Source: Ceratothoa steindachneri
Lineage: Eukaryota; Arthropoda; Malacostraca; Isopoda; Cymothoidae
Reading direction: 5' to 3'
Length of the DNA: 64,000 nucleotides
Assembly: GCA_963969495.1 (NCBI GenBank)
Contig: OZ018321.1
Span: 122,720,021 to 122,784,020, forward strand
The notes beneath the pieces are model-generated. The model worked only from the letters and a program-made list of their open reading frames with translations, did no database searches and had not been told where the DNA came from. The position numbers were made by a program, and so were the translations under genes. How positions within the stretch are numbered: position 1 is the first letter of the stretch; each line of letters starts with the position of its first letter. Positions 1 through 12,120 of this stretch are shown here, one piece after another.

Positions 1-480
1 TTTTGGGAGAAGGTCATTACAAGGGCTGATGTCTGGTAACAAGAAATACCTGATTTCCTTTGGGACATTAAAAGAAGTGGAGGGGTTATAAAGCCTGAAG
101 AGGAACTTCCTAATACAGCTTTCAACTAAAGATAAGGGGTAATCATTTTTTACAAAGTATTATTTTAAAAAATTGAATTCAAATGCATACTAAAATAGGT
201 GAAAGACATTAAAACCTCTGAAAAGGAGTGTTTTAATGGCGCCAATTTTGTATGTTATATCACAGAAACTAAAGAAATTTAAACCTTGCCCTGTGAAACT
301 TGGTTTTCTAAAAACACACGTTTGAATGCCGGAAGGGGTACGAGAGACATTAATATCTAGAAATAGCAACATATTATTGATCTCATATTCTTGAGTGAAA
401 CTTAATATTAGGGTGTAGAAGAAATCTAGGTAAATACATACTATCTCGCTATGGACAAAAAGGTCTACAAATTTACCGTC
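1..480. other. No gene recognised
   Basis: This AT-rich leader holds no recognisable coding sequence, RNA gene or long repeat. A 60-codon frame on the minus strand (190-372) has no family features I can name. The Penelope-like relic begins at its right edge, so part of this stretch may be that element's 5' region, but I see no boundary. Confidence 0.4.
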
Positions 481-483
481 GCT

Positions 484-2190
484 ACGAGAATTTCCGAAGG
501 AAGTTAAAGGTCGGTCTTGATTTGGAATTTCTTGAAATTTGCCGTAATGGTAGGGATTTTCAAAATTTTCTACATATCAAGCTATACAGAAAATCTCTCT
601 ATTCGAGTGATTTTTATCTTTCCTCTTTGGATTACCTACTCAATAATGAGATTAACTTCAAAGTCTACGCTCGGAATAAGCTTTTGGCCCTCGTTCATTC
701 CTATTCTAAACATCTGCGTTTTACATTTTTTGGTTTAAATAGCCTATGCTTTTCTTCTATTGTTTCTCGGAACATTTCGTCCTATGCCAAAAAAATTCAT
801 TAGTCCATGACCGCAAACTTAGAAAACTTAACTTTTCACGCCCTAAATTCCATGATTTAAACTCTGTAGTTAATCTTTCTGACGCCCTACTCTCGAAAAT
901 GGAAAAGTTTCTCCTCACTTTGGGCTTCAATTCAAGTTACCAAACCTCAGGCTCGACTATGTGGACTTTATTTTTACTTTGAAAGGTTTATTAACGATAT
1001 CCAACATCTGCCCATTCTAGGTTCATTTTCTGACTTTAAAACAAATAGTTCATAAGTGGCCCATGAATTTTTTCATAAATTTAAGCACATGAAATCTTCG
1101 TCTCTCCTTTTTACTAAACAAGATTCTTCTCTTCTTCGGAACCTCGGGTGGAGTAAGGAAATTGTTGTCAACCGTCCTGATAATGGTAATGGAGGGGTGA
1201 TTTTGAATAGGACTGATTACATTTCCAGATTTTGTTAGATAAATTCAAGTTTACTGAAATTATTGAACAACCTTTGACAATTATTCACCGTTCAGAGGAA
1301 AAAATTAACCGGTTTTTGCTGAAGCTAAAGGCTTCGGGTGATCTTAGTGATTCTGTTTACGGTTCTCTGTATGTTTCATCATCTTACTTAAATCTGTTCT
1401 ATGAGCTATCTAAGATACATAAGACTGGATGCCGTCTTCGTCCCATTCTTGCTTCTTACACTCTTCCTTCTTATAAATTGCTAAGTTTTTAGTTCTTCTG
1501 TTAACCCCTTTTACTTTCAATCTATATACCATTAATAATAGCTTTGATTTTGCTTGGGAAATCGCAAAGTTTGAATCGCCAATTCCTTTTATTCTTTTCT
1601 AGCTTTGACATCACGTCTTTATTTACGAATAATCCCCTTCAGGCAACTATAGAGATTATTTTGACTAAAGCCTTCCCAGATAGAAATGCCCTCTTTAATG
1701 GCTTCAGTTTTTCACAATTTTCGCAGTTATTGCATCTAGCTGTCAATGACAACTATTTCACTTTCAATGGCGTGCTTTATCATCAAATTGAAGGTGTTGT
1801 GATGAGAAGCTCATTAGGTCCGATTTTTGCAAATATTTTCATGTGTAATTTTGCCCTTCTCAATTTCTTCCCTAATTCTACAAAAGATACGTTAAAGATA
1901 CATTTGCGTTTTTTTCTTCTGGTTCTTGTTCAAAAAGGTTTTTCGATTTTATAAAGAATTTATGGACACTCTCATTATGCTTCTTAGGCCCTCCGCTTCG
2001 TAGATGTAGATGCACAATGTCCATAATATTAACCTAACGAGAGATATGCTCGTTGATAACACCATTATTAAAAGAAAAGAGGTTACTAGAGCAAGGCTTA
2101 ACATCTTAAAAGCCATATTAATAAAAGAAGATAAGCCGGCCATCAACGGTCAAGCGACAAGCTGGAATCGCATATTAAAACTATATTAAA
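484..2190 (+). pseudogene. Penelope-like retroelement polymerase relic (RT plus end of GIY-YIG)
   Basis: Pieces of one protein appear in order in shifting frames. An N-terminal region lies at 522-1000 (for example VHDRKLRKLNF). At 1140-1240 there is IVVNRPDNGNGGVI, and at 1400-1460 LSKIHKTGCRLRPI, which resembles the SKIHKPG.LRPI block of Penelope-like reverse transcriptases. At 1598-1850 come SFDITSLFTNNPLQATI and GVVMRSSLGPIFANIFMC. A final block at 2075-2185 (ARLNILKAILIKEDKPAING) resembles the end of the GIY-YIG endonuclease that follows RT in this family. The usual RT catalytic D-D motif, the thumb and most of GIY-YIG are absent between about 1950 and 2050, so the copy has an internal deletion as well as several stops and frameshifts. 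It cannot be active. Family assignment is by eye but several independent motifs agree. Confidence 0.8.
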
Positions 2191-2566
2191 AATTCCACTC
2201 ACAGGAGTGGCCCATTTTCTCTAACGTTACGTTTAATCAAAGCGGAATAAATACCCTTTAACAATTGTTTTCTTTCACCCTGCCAGATCCTCACTCCACT
2301 CATTACATCGGTAAAGGAGGCAAGAACATTCCAAAGCGCCCCGAAGATTATCGAATAAGATCGAAAGCTTAGCAATTTAGTTTGGTTTTTACCAAACACA
2401 TTCATTTAAAAAAGAGATCAATACTGGAAAAGTAATCCACCATCTACAAGATGGAATAAAAAAGATAGTAAGAAGAAGAGAAAGTTGCCAAAGGAAATTA
2501 ATTAAGGCAAAATACACAATGGTCTTCAACAAAATTTGCATTCAGGAAAGACTGATACCCAACTAC

Positions 2567-3687
<1,121 letters not shown>

Positions 3688-4850
3688 TGGCTTGTGGGTA
3701 GTTGGTTGAGTAGGGTTTTGTGGAGATGGCATCTGAAGCAAATGTTGGTGTGGCTCATGGGTGGTAGGCTGTGTAAGGTGCAGTGAAGATGGGTTCTGAA
3801 GATATGGATGGGTTAGTAGAGGAGAGGGTGTGTGCAGAAGGGAGAGCAGCGAATGTTCATAAGAAGGGACAGTGACTGCTGTAGGAGGAGTTTGAGCTAG
3901 CGGAGATGGGGTCTGAAAATATGGATGGGTTGGTAGAGGGAAGGATGAGTGCAGAATGGAGGGCAGCGAATGTCCATAAGAAGGGACAGGGACTGCTGTA
4001 GGGGAAGTGGGAGCTAGCGGAGATGGGTGGGGTAGGAATTTGGAGAGGTAAAGGATCTTTGAGAGGAATAGGATCAGGAGAGGGGAGATATCGATGAAAG
4101 GAGAGATAGCAACGATGGATGGAGGGTCAGGATCTGTTGGTGAAGAGACCAGTACGATTAGAAAAGAGACACAAATGATTCTAGAACAGATGGGATCGAT
4201 GGGAGAAGTGGCAGGATCGAATGGAGTAGAGAAGGAATCGATGGAAGAAAAGACAGGATCAGTAAAGAAACCGACACACTATTTTGTGTGTCTGTCTATG
4301 TGTACCAATGAACTTAATGCCCTGGTCAATCACGGTTTATATTTGGGTCTCATTTTGTAGGGATAATAAAGCCCACAAATTGTGTTTGCTGTAGTATAAG
4401 TCTTGGACCATGTAGGCACCGTACTCTTCCTTGAAGACGGCGAGTAGTTCATTTGTGCTGAACTCCATTCAGAAGGGACTGGTGCGTTGCACGCGTATTT
4501 GGTTTTTGAAGTTGGTGTCTAACGGTGTGGTGAAGTGATGCTTGGTTGTAATGGTCTCATGTGCTTGTGGATGAAAGGTCTGGCCGTCATTTTTAGATCT
4601 GCAAATCAGTGTGTACCCAGTGTGTGTGTTTATAATGTTTGTGATATAAGTGTCAAGTGTACATGAGAGTCTTAGGAGGATATTGAGGTGAAGGGTGAAA
4701 AATAAACGTTGACTTGGTTAGGCTTCTCAGAGGGTGCAAAAGCATGATGGACTTGATGAATCGTGGGAACCGAATCAACAGTCCCCAACTAATGGTACCG
4801 CCCTTCTAACGGGTTTTTCAAGATCAAATTATAAGTTTAAGATAAAATGA
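3688..4850 (-). pseudogene. ORF1 relic of an I/Jockey-like LINE (copy A)
   Basis: Reading leftwards, the 5' portion at 4850-4730 matches positions 36375-36455 of the LINE at 36-41 kb; both contain a near-identical tract encoding MLLHPL. Then comes a frame with GYTLICRSKNDGQTF (about 4610) and NELLAVFKEEYGAYMVQDLYYS (about 4455-4390), which resembles the RRM-like region of I/Jockey ORF1 proteins. After a frame change, a 200-codon open frame from about 4287 to 3688 is rich in Pro, Ser, Thr, His and Leu and has no suitable Met. It contains 39-residue repeats, for example AVPVPSYGHSLPS and AVTVPSYEHSLLS. It ends at a TAA. The role would be RNA binding in the retrotransposition particle. It carries stops and a frameshift, so it is inactive. 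No ORF2 is recognisable downstream. Confidence 0.6.
3787..4020. repeat. 117-bp tandem repeat, two full copies
   Basis: The word agatggg recurs at 3787, 3904 and 4021, exactly 117 bp apart, and the two units are close to identical in between. A shorter related unit begins at 3724. Because 117 is divisible by three, the repeat keeps the minus-strand reading frame open and gives 39-residue protein repeats in the LINE ORF1 relic. Confidence 0.85.
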
Positions 4851-5277
4851 AATCCGATTAGAGTGAAAGCTACGGTATGGTTCTACTATATAATACTGCT
4901 GTAGCAGCCTGGAATATCGATGTGTTTGTTAATGCAAAACTCGTTGTAGAACCAAACTCCTTGTTTGTGGATCGTCCCAATATTTTCGTTTCTTCCCAAT
5001 TCCTTTGGTGTGACGCAATTCCTGAGAGTCCATCATTTTCCTGCACGGCTCTCTGGTGTGCTACTATTGTTGTCCTAGTTGTATTCTAATATCTTTAAAG
5101 ATACACCGTGTTCAACACAATTGACATGATTCGGAGCAGTCTTGACGCTGCGCTGTAAGCAGCCGAGAGCGGCTGCTTCTTTGTAAACTATCTTCAGGCT
5201 ATAATCTCGTTCCTTATTTTGAGTTATTAAAGTAAATATATTTATATTGCCCTATTCCGTCAAATTCAGCCCGAATA
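4851..5277. other. No gene recognised
   Basis: A 70-codon plus-strand frame at 4877-5089 has no recognisable motif and overlaps what may be the upstream part of the LINE relic read on the other strand. Nothing else is supported here. Confidence 0.3.

Positions 5278-5362
<85 letters not shown>
5278..5362. repeat. (TA)n microsatellite
   Basis: About 85 bp of uninterrupted TA. It ends 89 bp before the fold-back element at 5451. Confidence 0.97.
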
Positions 5363-5366
<4 letters not shown>

Positions 5367-5450
5367 GTGGAGGATAATCGAACGGAGTTTGAAGAGCAGA
5401 AGCCATTTAAATGTGAGCAGTTGTGTGTGTTTATTAAACAAAAATGGATC

Positions 5451-5853
5451 ATGATAGTGAAACCACTGTATATGAGTATATAATCTATTTACGAGAATAG
5501 TTTCGGTATGGAGTTTGCCATACCTCTTCAGTCGTATACTGAGAATGAAATAGATACAAAAACACTACATAGCCTTTAGATCAGGAAAGAATCTTTCTGG
5601 CAATCAAATTAAATGTAGCTCAAACTCCAGGAACGTGACCGTAAACACTAGAGTTTTGTACCTTAGAACCCCGTTCCCTAATTAGTAACCTTTTTCTCCC
5701 TTTTTAATTCTTTACTCCTGATCCTAAGGCTGTGTAGTGCCTTTTGTATCTATTCTATTCTCAGTATACGATTAAAGAGGGTATGGTAAACTTCATACCG
5801 AAACTACCCTTATTAATATAATATATGCTCCTATACAGTAGTTTCACTATCAT
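5451..5853. mobile_element. Fold-back (long inverted repeat) element
   Basis: The sequence beginning atgatagtgaaaccactgta at 5451 recurs in reverse complement at the end of the segment (5853), and the match runs inward for about 135 bp to 5585 and 5717. Along the arms the same words appear in mirrored order, including tttcggtatg, agtatacga/tcgtatact, atagatacaaaa and gatcagga/cctgatc. A loop of about 130 bp separates the arms. There is no coding capacity. The arms are roughly 85-90 percent alike by eye, which is too diverged for a sequencing hairpin artefact. A MITE or Foldback-type element is the simplest reading. I could not define a target duplication. Confidence 0.75.
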
Positions 5854-7254
5854 ATACCATTACCCGCTATTGAGTTCTTTCAAAAATGGATTAATATCAC
5901 CCTAAGATATTAATATGAATTTGATATCCATTATACCAAAACGAAATAATGATGTCCTGAAGAACAAGAGACCATTGAAATATTAACTACGTGCATCAAT
6001 GACTGTATTTAATAATAAAGCGATATACTTTATGCCTTTCTCGCCAGTTAGAAAATAAACTTTTTCAACAAAATATAAATATATATTGTATTCTATAGTC
6101 AGTGTTTTAACAGTTTTATGCCACGGGCAAGAAACACCCGTTTCTGAATATATAAAGGCATATAACATCGTCTTTAAGTCACAACAATGAAGTTTGTAAA
6201 AAAAGGACTCTATTCAGGATAAAGTTTCTTACATTGACATAAGCCTAATGAATGGATGCTTAAATTTGACTGTCACAAAAGAGTTTGGAAGAGACATACG
6301 CTACTCTAAAACAACCTTTGCAATTAAGGAAACACAACCAGGAAGACAAGAAGTGAGAGACAAAAATCAGCACAACCACCACACAACCTCGATTAAGTAA
6401 ATAATAAATAAAAGTCTCAAAAAGTGAACCATATACTCATTTATTGCAATCTTCAATTTTTCAAAATCTGAAGTACTTCGGTGGGAAGTTATGTGCAGTT
6501 TATGATAAAATCGCTACCTAAATCCATTCGAAAGGATCTCCACATCTAAGAACAACGAAAATGTGAAGGATCAATATATAGAGAAAGGGGCATTGGATTT
6601 CTTGCTAAATTTTCGTATTAGGGTGTTAAAGATGGTTTTCATGAATAATAAAGATGTAACATTATTAATTACATGAAATCATCTAACGATGATGTTTGTG
6701 TAAGCGGTGTTAATCTAAAAATTCAAGTGAGTAGAATGATATTAAGATATCGCCATTTTTCCTTCTAACGGCGAAAATGTTTTCATTTTATTGATACTAA
6801 AAAGCAACAGAGAATTCCGTATAATGCATGGGACGTTTACCTTCTCATGATAAAGTACCCAACTTTATTAATAAGAATAATTGACTGTCTAAAAGGTCGG
6901 ACCCAATGGAGTATTAAAAAACATAATGGATTTCTCAATTTTGGAATTGCGCAAATAAATTGTATATTTGTGCAATAGGAAAGTCGACAGAACGTGAGTT
7001 AGAGCATAAAATATAATATTCAGGAAATATAATTGACAATAAATCATAACTGTGTGTAAAATTAGCTAAAATATTTTTAAAATTTGTATGTCCTTAGTTC
7101 CTAACTATAAGTCAAAGATTGGAGGTAAAATTGTGCTAAATAAGCTCTAGAACCTGCTCAAACTGCGGTATATTCTTCCATGTTTAACTTCGCCTCTTGA
7201 AAATGTTAGAATAACAAAAGCAAGCAGAACCTCGTTTGATTTTTCGCACACAGA
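5854..7254. other. No gene recognised
   Basis: AT-rich intergenic sequence. The frames present are short and without motifs. I see no RNA gene or repeat longer than simple runs. Confidence 0.4.
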
Positions 7255-7257
7255 CAT

Positions 7258-7321
<64 letters not shown>
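7255..7321. repeat. (CA)n then (TA)n compound microsatellite
   Basis: A run of acac repeats passes directly into TA repeats and then straight into the first SINE-like unit at 7321. Confidence 0.95.
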
Positions 7322-7324
<3 letters not shown>

Positions 7325-7510
7325 TCCATTAAACCACATTGAAAGATAAAACGGAATAATTTTCCCTTGCAGTAATATTTTTATTACCTTTTTTCGAAAA
7401 AATCCGTGCAGGGAAGCGATTCTAACCAGGCACACTGAGGCAGTGAGCACCGCTTTGATCACAGTTAAAAGTTTGCCGTTAGTACACTACGCTACGCAGA
7501 GAACCAAAAG
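7321..7510 (-). mobile_element. tRNA-derived SINE-like unit, copy 1
   Basis: On the minus strand the unit starts with a tRNA-like head. An A-box-like word (tagcgtagtgtactaacgg) lies near 7495. The B-box position, where copy 2 has ggttcaaatcg, reads ggttagaatcg near 7425. The tail runs through ttttttcgaaaaaaggtaat to the sequence beside the (TA)n tract. The internal pol III promoter arrangement is what defines tRNA-derived SINEs. The sequence upstream of the head is also shared with copy 2, so the two may have arisen by segmental duplication rather than two insertions. Confidence 0.6.
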
Positions 7511-7679
7511 TTCTCTGAATAAAATAACTTTTAAGGAACACTTTCGCAAGCTCGAAGGAGACTATGAAAGAAATAGAAAATTAATTGGGAATTCAAAGAA
7601 TAAATGAGGAATAGGTAAACGCGTGGCAGATATACAAATGTATATATCTCTCAAAGTAACACAAGAGAATGATGAAAAT
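7511..7679. other. Spacer between SINE-like units
   Basis: The first about 50 bp (the tract with ttaaggaacactttcgcaagctcgaa) is shared with the flank of copy 2. The rest is unique AT-rich sequence without a gene. Confidence 0.4.
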
Positions 7680-7863
7680 GAATCCATTAAACCACATTAA
7701 AAGAGAAAACGGACTAATTTTTCCTTGCAGTAAAATTTTTATTACCTTTTTTCGAAAAAATCCGTGCAGGGAAGCGATTTGAACCGAGCACACTGTGGCA
7801 GCGAGCACCGCTTTGATCACAGTTAAAAGTATGCCGTTAGTACACTACGCTACGCAGAGAACC
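7680..7863 (-). mobile_element. tRNA-derived SINE-like unit, copy 2
   Basis: Nearly identical to the unit at 7321-7510. It keeps the A-box-like word and a better B box (ggttcaaatcg, about 7785). The two starts are 360 bp apart and in the same orientation. The tail has the same ttttttcgaaaaaaggtaat tract. No true cloverleaf can be drawn with confidence, so this is a SINE head rather than a functional tRNA. Confidence 0.6.
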
Positions 7864-7914
7864 AAAAAATTCTCTGAATAGAATAGCTTTTTAAGGAACT
7901 CTTTCGCCAGCTCG

Positions 7915-8036
7915 AATCGCTGGTTCGAATCGCTTCCCTGCAAGGATTTTTTCGAATAAAGGTAATAAAAATATTACTGCAAGGAAAAATTATTCCGTTT
8001 TCTCTTTCAATGTAGTTGAATGGATTTATTTTCATA
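7915..8036 (+). mobile_element. Inverted, headless SINE-like unit, copy 3
   Basis: This is the same repeat in opposite orientation. It begins at the B-box region (ggttcgaatcgcttccctgc) and runs through the tail to tggatttattttca, and it lacks the A-box head. With copy 2 it forms an inverted pair, about 50 bp apart. A (TA)n tract starts 18 bp further on. Confidence 0.65.
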
Positions 8037-8053
8037 ATTCTCTCGTGCTACTT

Positions 8054-8191
<138 letters not shown>

Positions 8192-8312
8192 AAAGTGGAT
8201 TCGGTATTCATTCGTGTGATGACTGTATCAGGAAAAATAGTGTTTTTATTTTATGAGCTATATATATTGCTCAACTTTTGTCCTATTGGCTTCATAACAG
8301 TGTCAGTCGATC

Positions 8313-8990
8313 TCACTCGATGAACATACCTGTTTCCTGGATGAAAGCCTCCAGACGACCTCGGAACTGGCCGCAGGCCGTCGCCCCTCTCTTCCGATTT
8401 AGTCCTTTAAAGGCCATGATAATCATGGGCCTACCACACGCAAAGTGGTCTCGAGGATTTCAGTCGGACGAGTGGAAGGCCAAATGTCAGATGCTATGTG
8501 ATTGAATAAATTCTACGAAAGCCACGCCTGGATCTTCCGGATGGTTTGAAATGTAGCACAGTCCACATTTAATGCTTCCCTGCAAATATCCGGTGAATAC
8601 AAGGCTAAGATTCTTCACTCAGAGCACACAGGTATCTGTCGTTGTTCAGTCGTAGGCCATTAGAGAAGAAGTAGGACGCATGGCGTCACATCCACTGACG
8701 TCACTGAAGCCTAAGAGTGTGACTAAAAATTTCATCTGAATGATTCAGAACGTCTTTGGGTGTAAGAGCTAATATCCTGTTGTTCTGGGAGTTGATCATC
8801 TGGTCTTGAGACAATTTCTTCTTGTCGAAATAGAACCACAGCGTGTCTGGCTAACACAAATGTTTCAAGATGTTGATCAAATTATGCTCTAGCTGAGTCC
8901 CTTTTCCTGTACTTATGCACCACTAGCCTGATGAAATTTTGATTCACATCTTTTTCTCTTTCCATGGTACGCATAGACCTTCCTGGATTA
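8313..8990 (-). pseudogene. Tc1/mariner-type transposase, C-terminal part, split by piggyBac
   Basis: Read leftwards from the piggyBac end, the minus strand encodes DVNQNFIRLVVHKY (helix-turn-helix region, about 8940-8895), then WFYFDKKKLSQDQMINSQNN (about 8835-8775), RILALTPKDVLNH, and a C-terminal CGQFRGRLEAFIQETGMFIE ending in TGA at 8313-8315. This order and the Q-M-I-N-x-Q-N-N-R block match a Tc1/mariner-superfamily transposase type that I recall from many invertebrates. The catalytic DDE region in between is missing or unrecognisable, and there are several stops. The N-terminal part lies on the far side of the piggyBac element at 11796-12010, in the same orientation. Confidence 0.7.
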
Positions 8991-9439
8991 TTTTTAACCC
9001 ATTAAAGGCCATAATTATTCTGTAATGAATTTTAATTTTATCTTGGCAGATCTTTTCTCTAGAAAGCCTTGGAATAATATTACAACCATTGAATAATTAA
9101 TTTTTACTTATCTTGGGCCTAAGAGATGGCCTCCCATTTTTGGGACATTGTTAAAAAAAGTTAAAAGTTTCAGATTTGTTTATTTCTATTTTTCTATGAA
9201 GAACAAAAATGTGAACAACTATATATCAAAATGAAATTATGTTTCAATTCTTTTCATAATGTAGATGTAATAATGAACAATGGAAAATAATAAACCAACT
9301 GGCAAAATTGAAAAATAGTGAAATAAATTGAAAAAGGGAAAATATTTAGTTTTGGAACAGAATTATATCGTTCACGCATAATAAAGGCCCTTCTTGATAA
9401 GTATGGTCATGGTGAATTGCTGTAGTTCATCAATATTAT

Positions 9440-11141
9440 TTAGTGTGGAAAGTTGCAAAGGACAGATCATGGAGTGAAACATCACAACGACTGCAAATTC
9501 TCATGGTTTTCTTCCCACACAATGCATAGCGATGTTGTGTCTGAATTGTCATCATAAGGTGATTTCTTTGAACAAACCTGATATCTTCACTTACTCTTCC
9601 TCCCCAAAGCCTACTTCTTTCTGGGCCAGGGCGTTTATGGCTTGATGGAGAAGGCTTTGAAACATAAGCTAAAATAATTTTCCTTTTTGCATCTAGCAGG
9701 GAGAGTGTCTTACCTGGATGTGCCTGTTGATAAACCCTCTAAGAGTTCACAATAGCAATGCCAAGCAGTTGCATAAACAGTGGGAACCACCATTTCTTTC
9801 CACGTATTCTGATCCTATATAAGGACAGTTGTTTGTCTAGTAGGTCTACCCCTCCCATTGATATGTTGTATTCTGAAATAACTTTGGGGATTTGAACTCG
9901 TATTTTCTCTTTGAGTTTCCGAGAATAGCGTGTAGCAGTACCAGTTGGAAAGACCTGACTGTAATTTGTAGCAACTGTACCTGCAGTATTGTCATGCCAT
10001 TTTGTGACTAAAATTACATTGCTAGAATCAAATCTATAGTCTATGAACCCTCTTTCTGTTGTTTTCTTCATTACTTTTGATGGCATAAGTGGACATCTTT
10101 TTATACGATTTTCACGAATTGTGCCAGTTGCCTTCTAACTCCTATCTCCCAGTTCTTTCAAGGTATCACTGCTTGTAAAGAAATTATCAAAACAATTTCG
10201 TGATTTGCAGCTTTAGGTTATTTATAACCCTCATTTCTAGAGGTCCACTGTTAGGTTCACTGGCCTTAACAAGATATGGCGAAAAGTTTTATAGGTATCC
10301 GTTGGAACTACAAAGACACCAAAACTTGTAGCCAAATTTGATTGGCTTACCCCTCATAAACATTTTAGCAGAATGCACGCCATAATACCTTATCATTATT
10401 TCATCGATTGACAAATGGGAATCAAAAATGCCAAATTTCTGAAAGTTTTCTCTTAGAGCATCTAGATATGGTCTCAGCTTATATGTACATTTTATCATTT
10501 TTATCAAGTGAAGAAACCTTTTTATTTCCTTGAACCTTTGCCTCAACAAAACATTGTAAGCAAAGAGCACTCCTGCATCTGGCGATTGCTGCCAGTACAT
10601 ATTTTGTTGAGGAAGTTTATGGTACCCACTAAACAGAAAAATTAAGAATATTTTTCTGCTTAGCATATGTCATACTCTGCTCAACAATAAACTTCAATAA
10701 CTCATCAGTCAAAAATTCTTCAAATATGTTACAAATGCTCTTACCCTGCAGCCTATCTAGTTTGTCATAACTACTTTGAGAGGGCAGATTCATTACACCT
10801 TTATATTTTGGAGAACATTTTTTCCATTTGGGAATCGAACTGGTGTCAATTTTTCTACGCTTACCTGAAGGAGGTTGGGTTGCTGATAACCCAGTTGATT
10901 CAATTTCTTCACCATCATTGTTGTGAACAATCAATTCCAGTCTACCTGCAACATCTTGAAGAATGCTTTCTTCGGGGACGACTTCATCATTGATAGCTTC
11001 ATCATCTGCCATTTCATCTGGACTTGGAGGAATAATTGCAACTTTCACGTTTTCATTCCATGCTTCATCATCACTCAAGTTCATTAGCGCATTGGCACCT
11101 TCATTAGTTGTCAATAAAGATCTTCGTGTCATAATAGTCAA
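9440..11141 (-). pseudogene. piggyBac transposase (PGBD-like, DDE_Tnp_1_7), broken
   Basis: It starts at Met 11141 with an acidic N-terminal domain (NLSDDEAWNENV). The catalytic core follows with YNVLLRQRFKEIKRFLHL, FDSHLSIDEIMIRYYG (a likely catalytic Asp) and GKPIKFGYKFWCLC. After a damaged stretch (10090-10290, still showing SRNCFDNFFTS) come FDYRFDSS-like and ISMGGVDLLDKQLSLYRI. The C-terminal zinc-rich tail is visible near 9560-9440 as CGKKTMRICSRC. Stops or frameshifts occur near 10650, 10200 and 9735. A piggyBac transposase cuts and pastes at TTAA; this one cannot be made intact from this copy. Confidence 0.88.
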
Positions 11142-11201
11142 GAGTTGGCCCCTGAAAAAGAAATAATAACATCTATACCAAGTTTTTATCTTGAAATGTG
11201 A

Positions 11202-11208
11202 TTATATA

Positions 11209-11270
<62 letters not shown>
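11202..11270. repeat. (TA)n microsatellite inside piggyBac
   Basis: About 65 bp of TA with one TG break, followed by further irregular TA-rich sequence to about 11300, upstream of the transposase start and within the element ends. Confidence 0.95.
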
Positions 11271-11274
<4 letters not shown>

Positions 11275-11795
11275 TATGTACATATATAATAATATATATA
11301 AATCATAAATGTTGAAGATTACTAATTAAAGGCCTAGTGTGTTAATTTTGATGAAATAATTATAAATGATAACAAACAAATGACTAGATCATTTAGATCA
11401 AATTGACAATATCTGGCCAATGTCCCCAAAATGGGACGCGAAATTATAAATAACCGAATACTTACATTTTATATTTTACAAATCCGTTGATGCTTTTCTC
11501 GTGTTCTCCTTTAACCAATACACACCATTAACACAACCGACCTTCCTCCTATGCAGATAGTGAGGAACTGAGGGCATTCATGCTTTAGCGTGTCTTCTCA
11601 TAAAAAATCGCGCGAATTTGGCGCCATCTGGTGATAAAAGTTGTCAACCATATACGATTATTTTTATGGAATACTTTGATATGATTGTGAAATACATTGT
11701 GAAAAGTAAAAATAAATAATTAATCATTGCTGTAATGATTCTACCAACCTAAATGTGGTGTCCGCAAAATGGGACATTTGCCGTTAATGGGTTAA

Positions 11796-12010
11796 TGATC
11801 TGCTTTATTTCAGCAATATCCAGGGTTCTGATAGTATCAGATCGTTGAACATGGGTTTTCGTCTCTGCCGCCGCCTCGTAGTCGAATCCTGAATCTTCTA
11901 GCTCCTTTCTTGCATTTTTCATCATCCTTCTGCTGAAGGCGAGGAAGTCTGATATCTACTTGTTTGTCTTTCGGTCGCAGATTCCAAAGAGGACTCAATG
12001 CTTCTTCCAC
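11796..12010 (-). pseudogene. Tc1/mariner-type transposase, N-terminal part
   Basis: The minus strand encodes NARKELEDSGFDYEAAAE and then RSDTIRTLDIAEIKQII, which runs up to the TTAA of the piggyBac insertion. The first residues resemble the recognition helix and linker of a Tc1/mariner HTH. The frame is resumed, shifted, at 8990. An internal TAG is seen in the reading LFGICDRKTNK-stop. I could not define its terminal inverted repeats. Confidence 0.6.
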
Positions 12011-12117
12011 AAATTAGGTGGTTACAAATATTTAATAGTCAATTATTCGGAAAAAAAATTTAAAAATATAACCGAAAATTGTTATTGGTTTTAATTAGTT
12101 AAAGACACATAACGAAG

Positions 12118-12120
<3 letters not shown>

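Larger units (their letters stand above)
8998..11791 (-). mobile_element. piggyBac-type DNA transposon, 2.8 kb, with TTAA target sites
   Basis: The left end reads TTAA then CCCATTAAAGGCC (TTAA at 8994-8997). The right end reads TTAA then CCCATTAACGGCA in reverse complement (TTAA at 11792-11795). Matching ends starting with CCC and a duplicated TTAA are diagnostic of piggyBac elements. The word aaaATGGGAC, or its reverse, recurs near both ends (about 9129, 11430, 11770), which suggests subterminal repeats. The element carries one degraded transposase and a (TA)n tract. It interrupts an older Tc1/mariner transposase, so it is younger than that element. Confidence 0.9.

Noticed and set aside
7420..7510. 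A true tRNA gene on the minus strand
   Set aside because: A- and B-box-like words exist, but I could not fold a proper cloverleaf, and the sequence is repeated with a common tail, as in a SINE.
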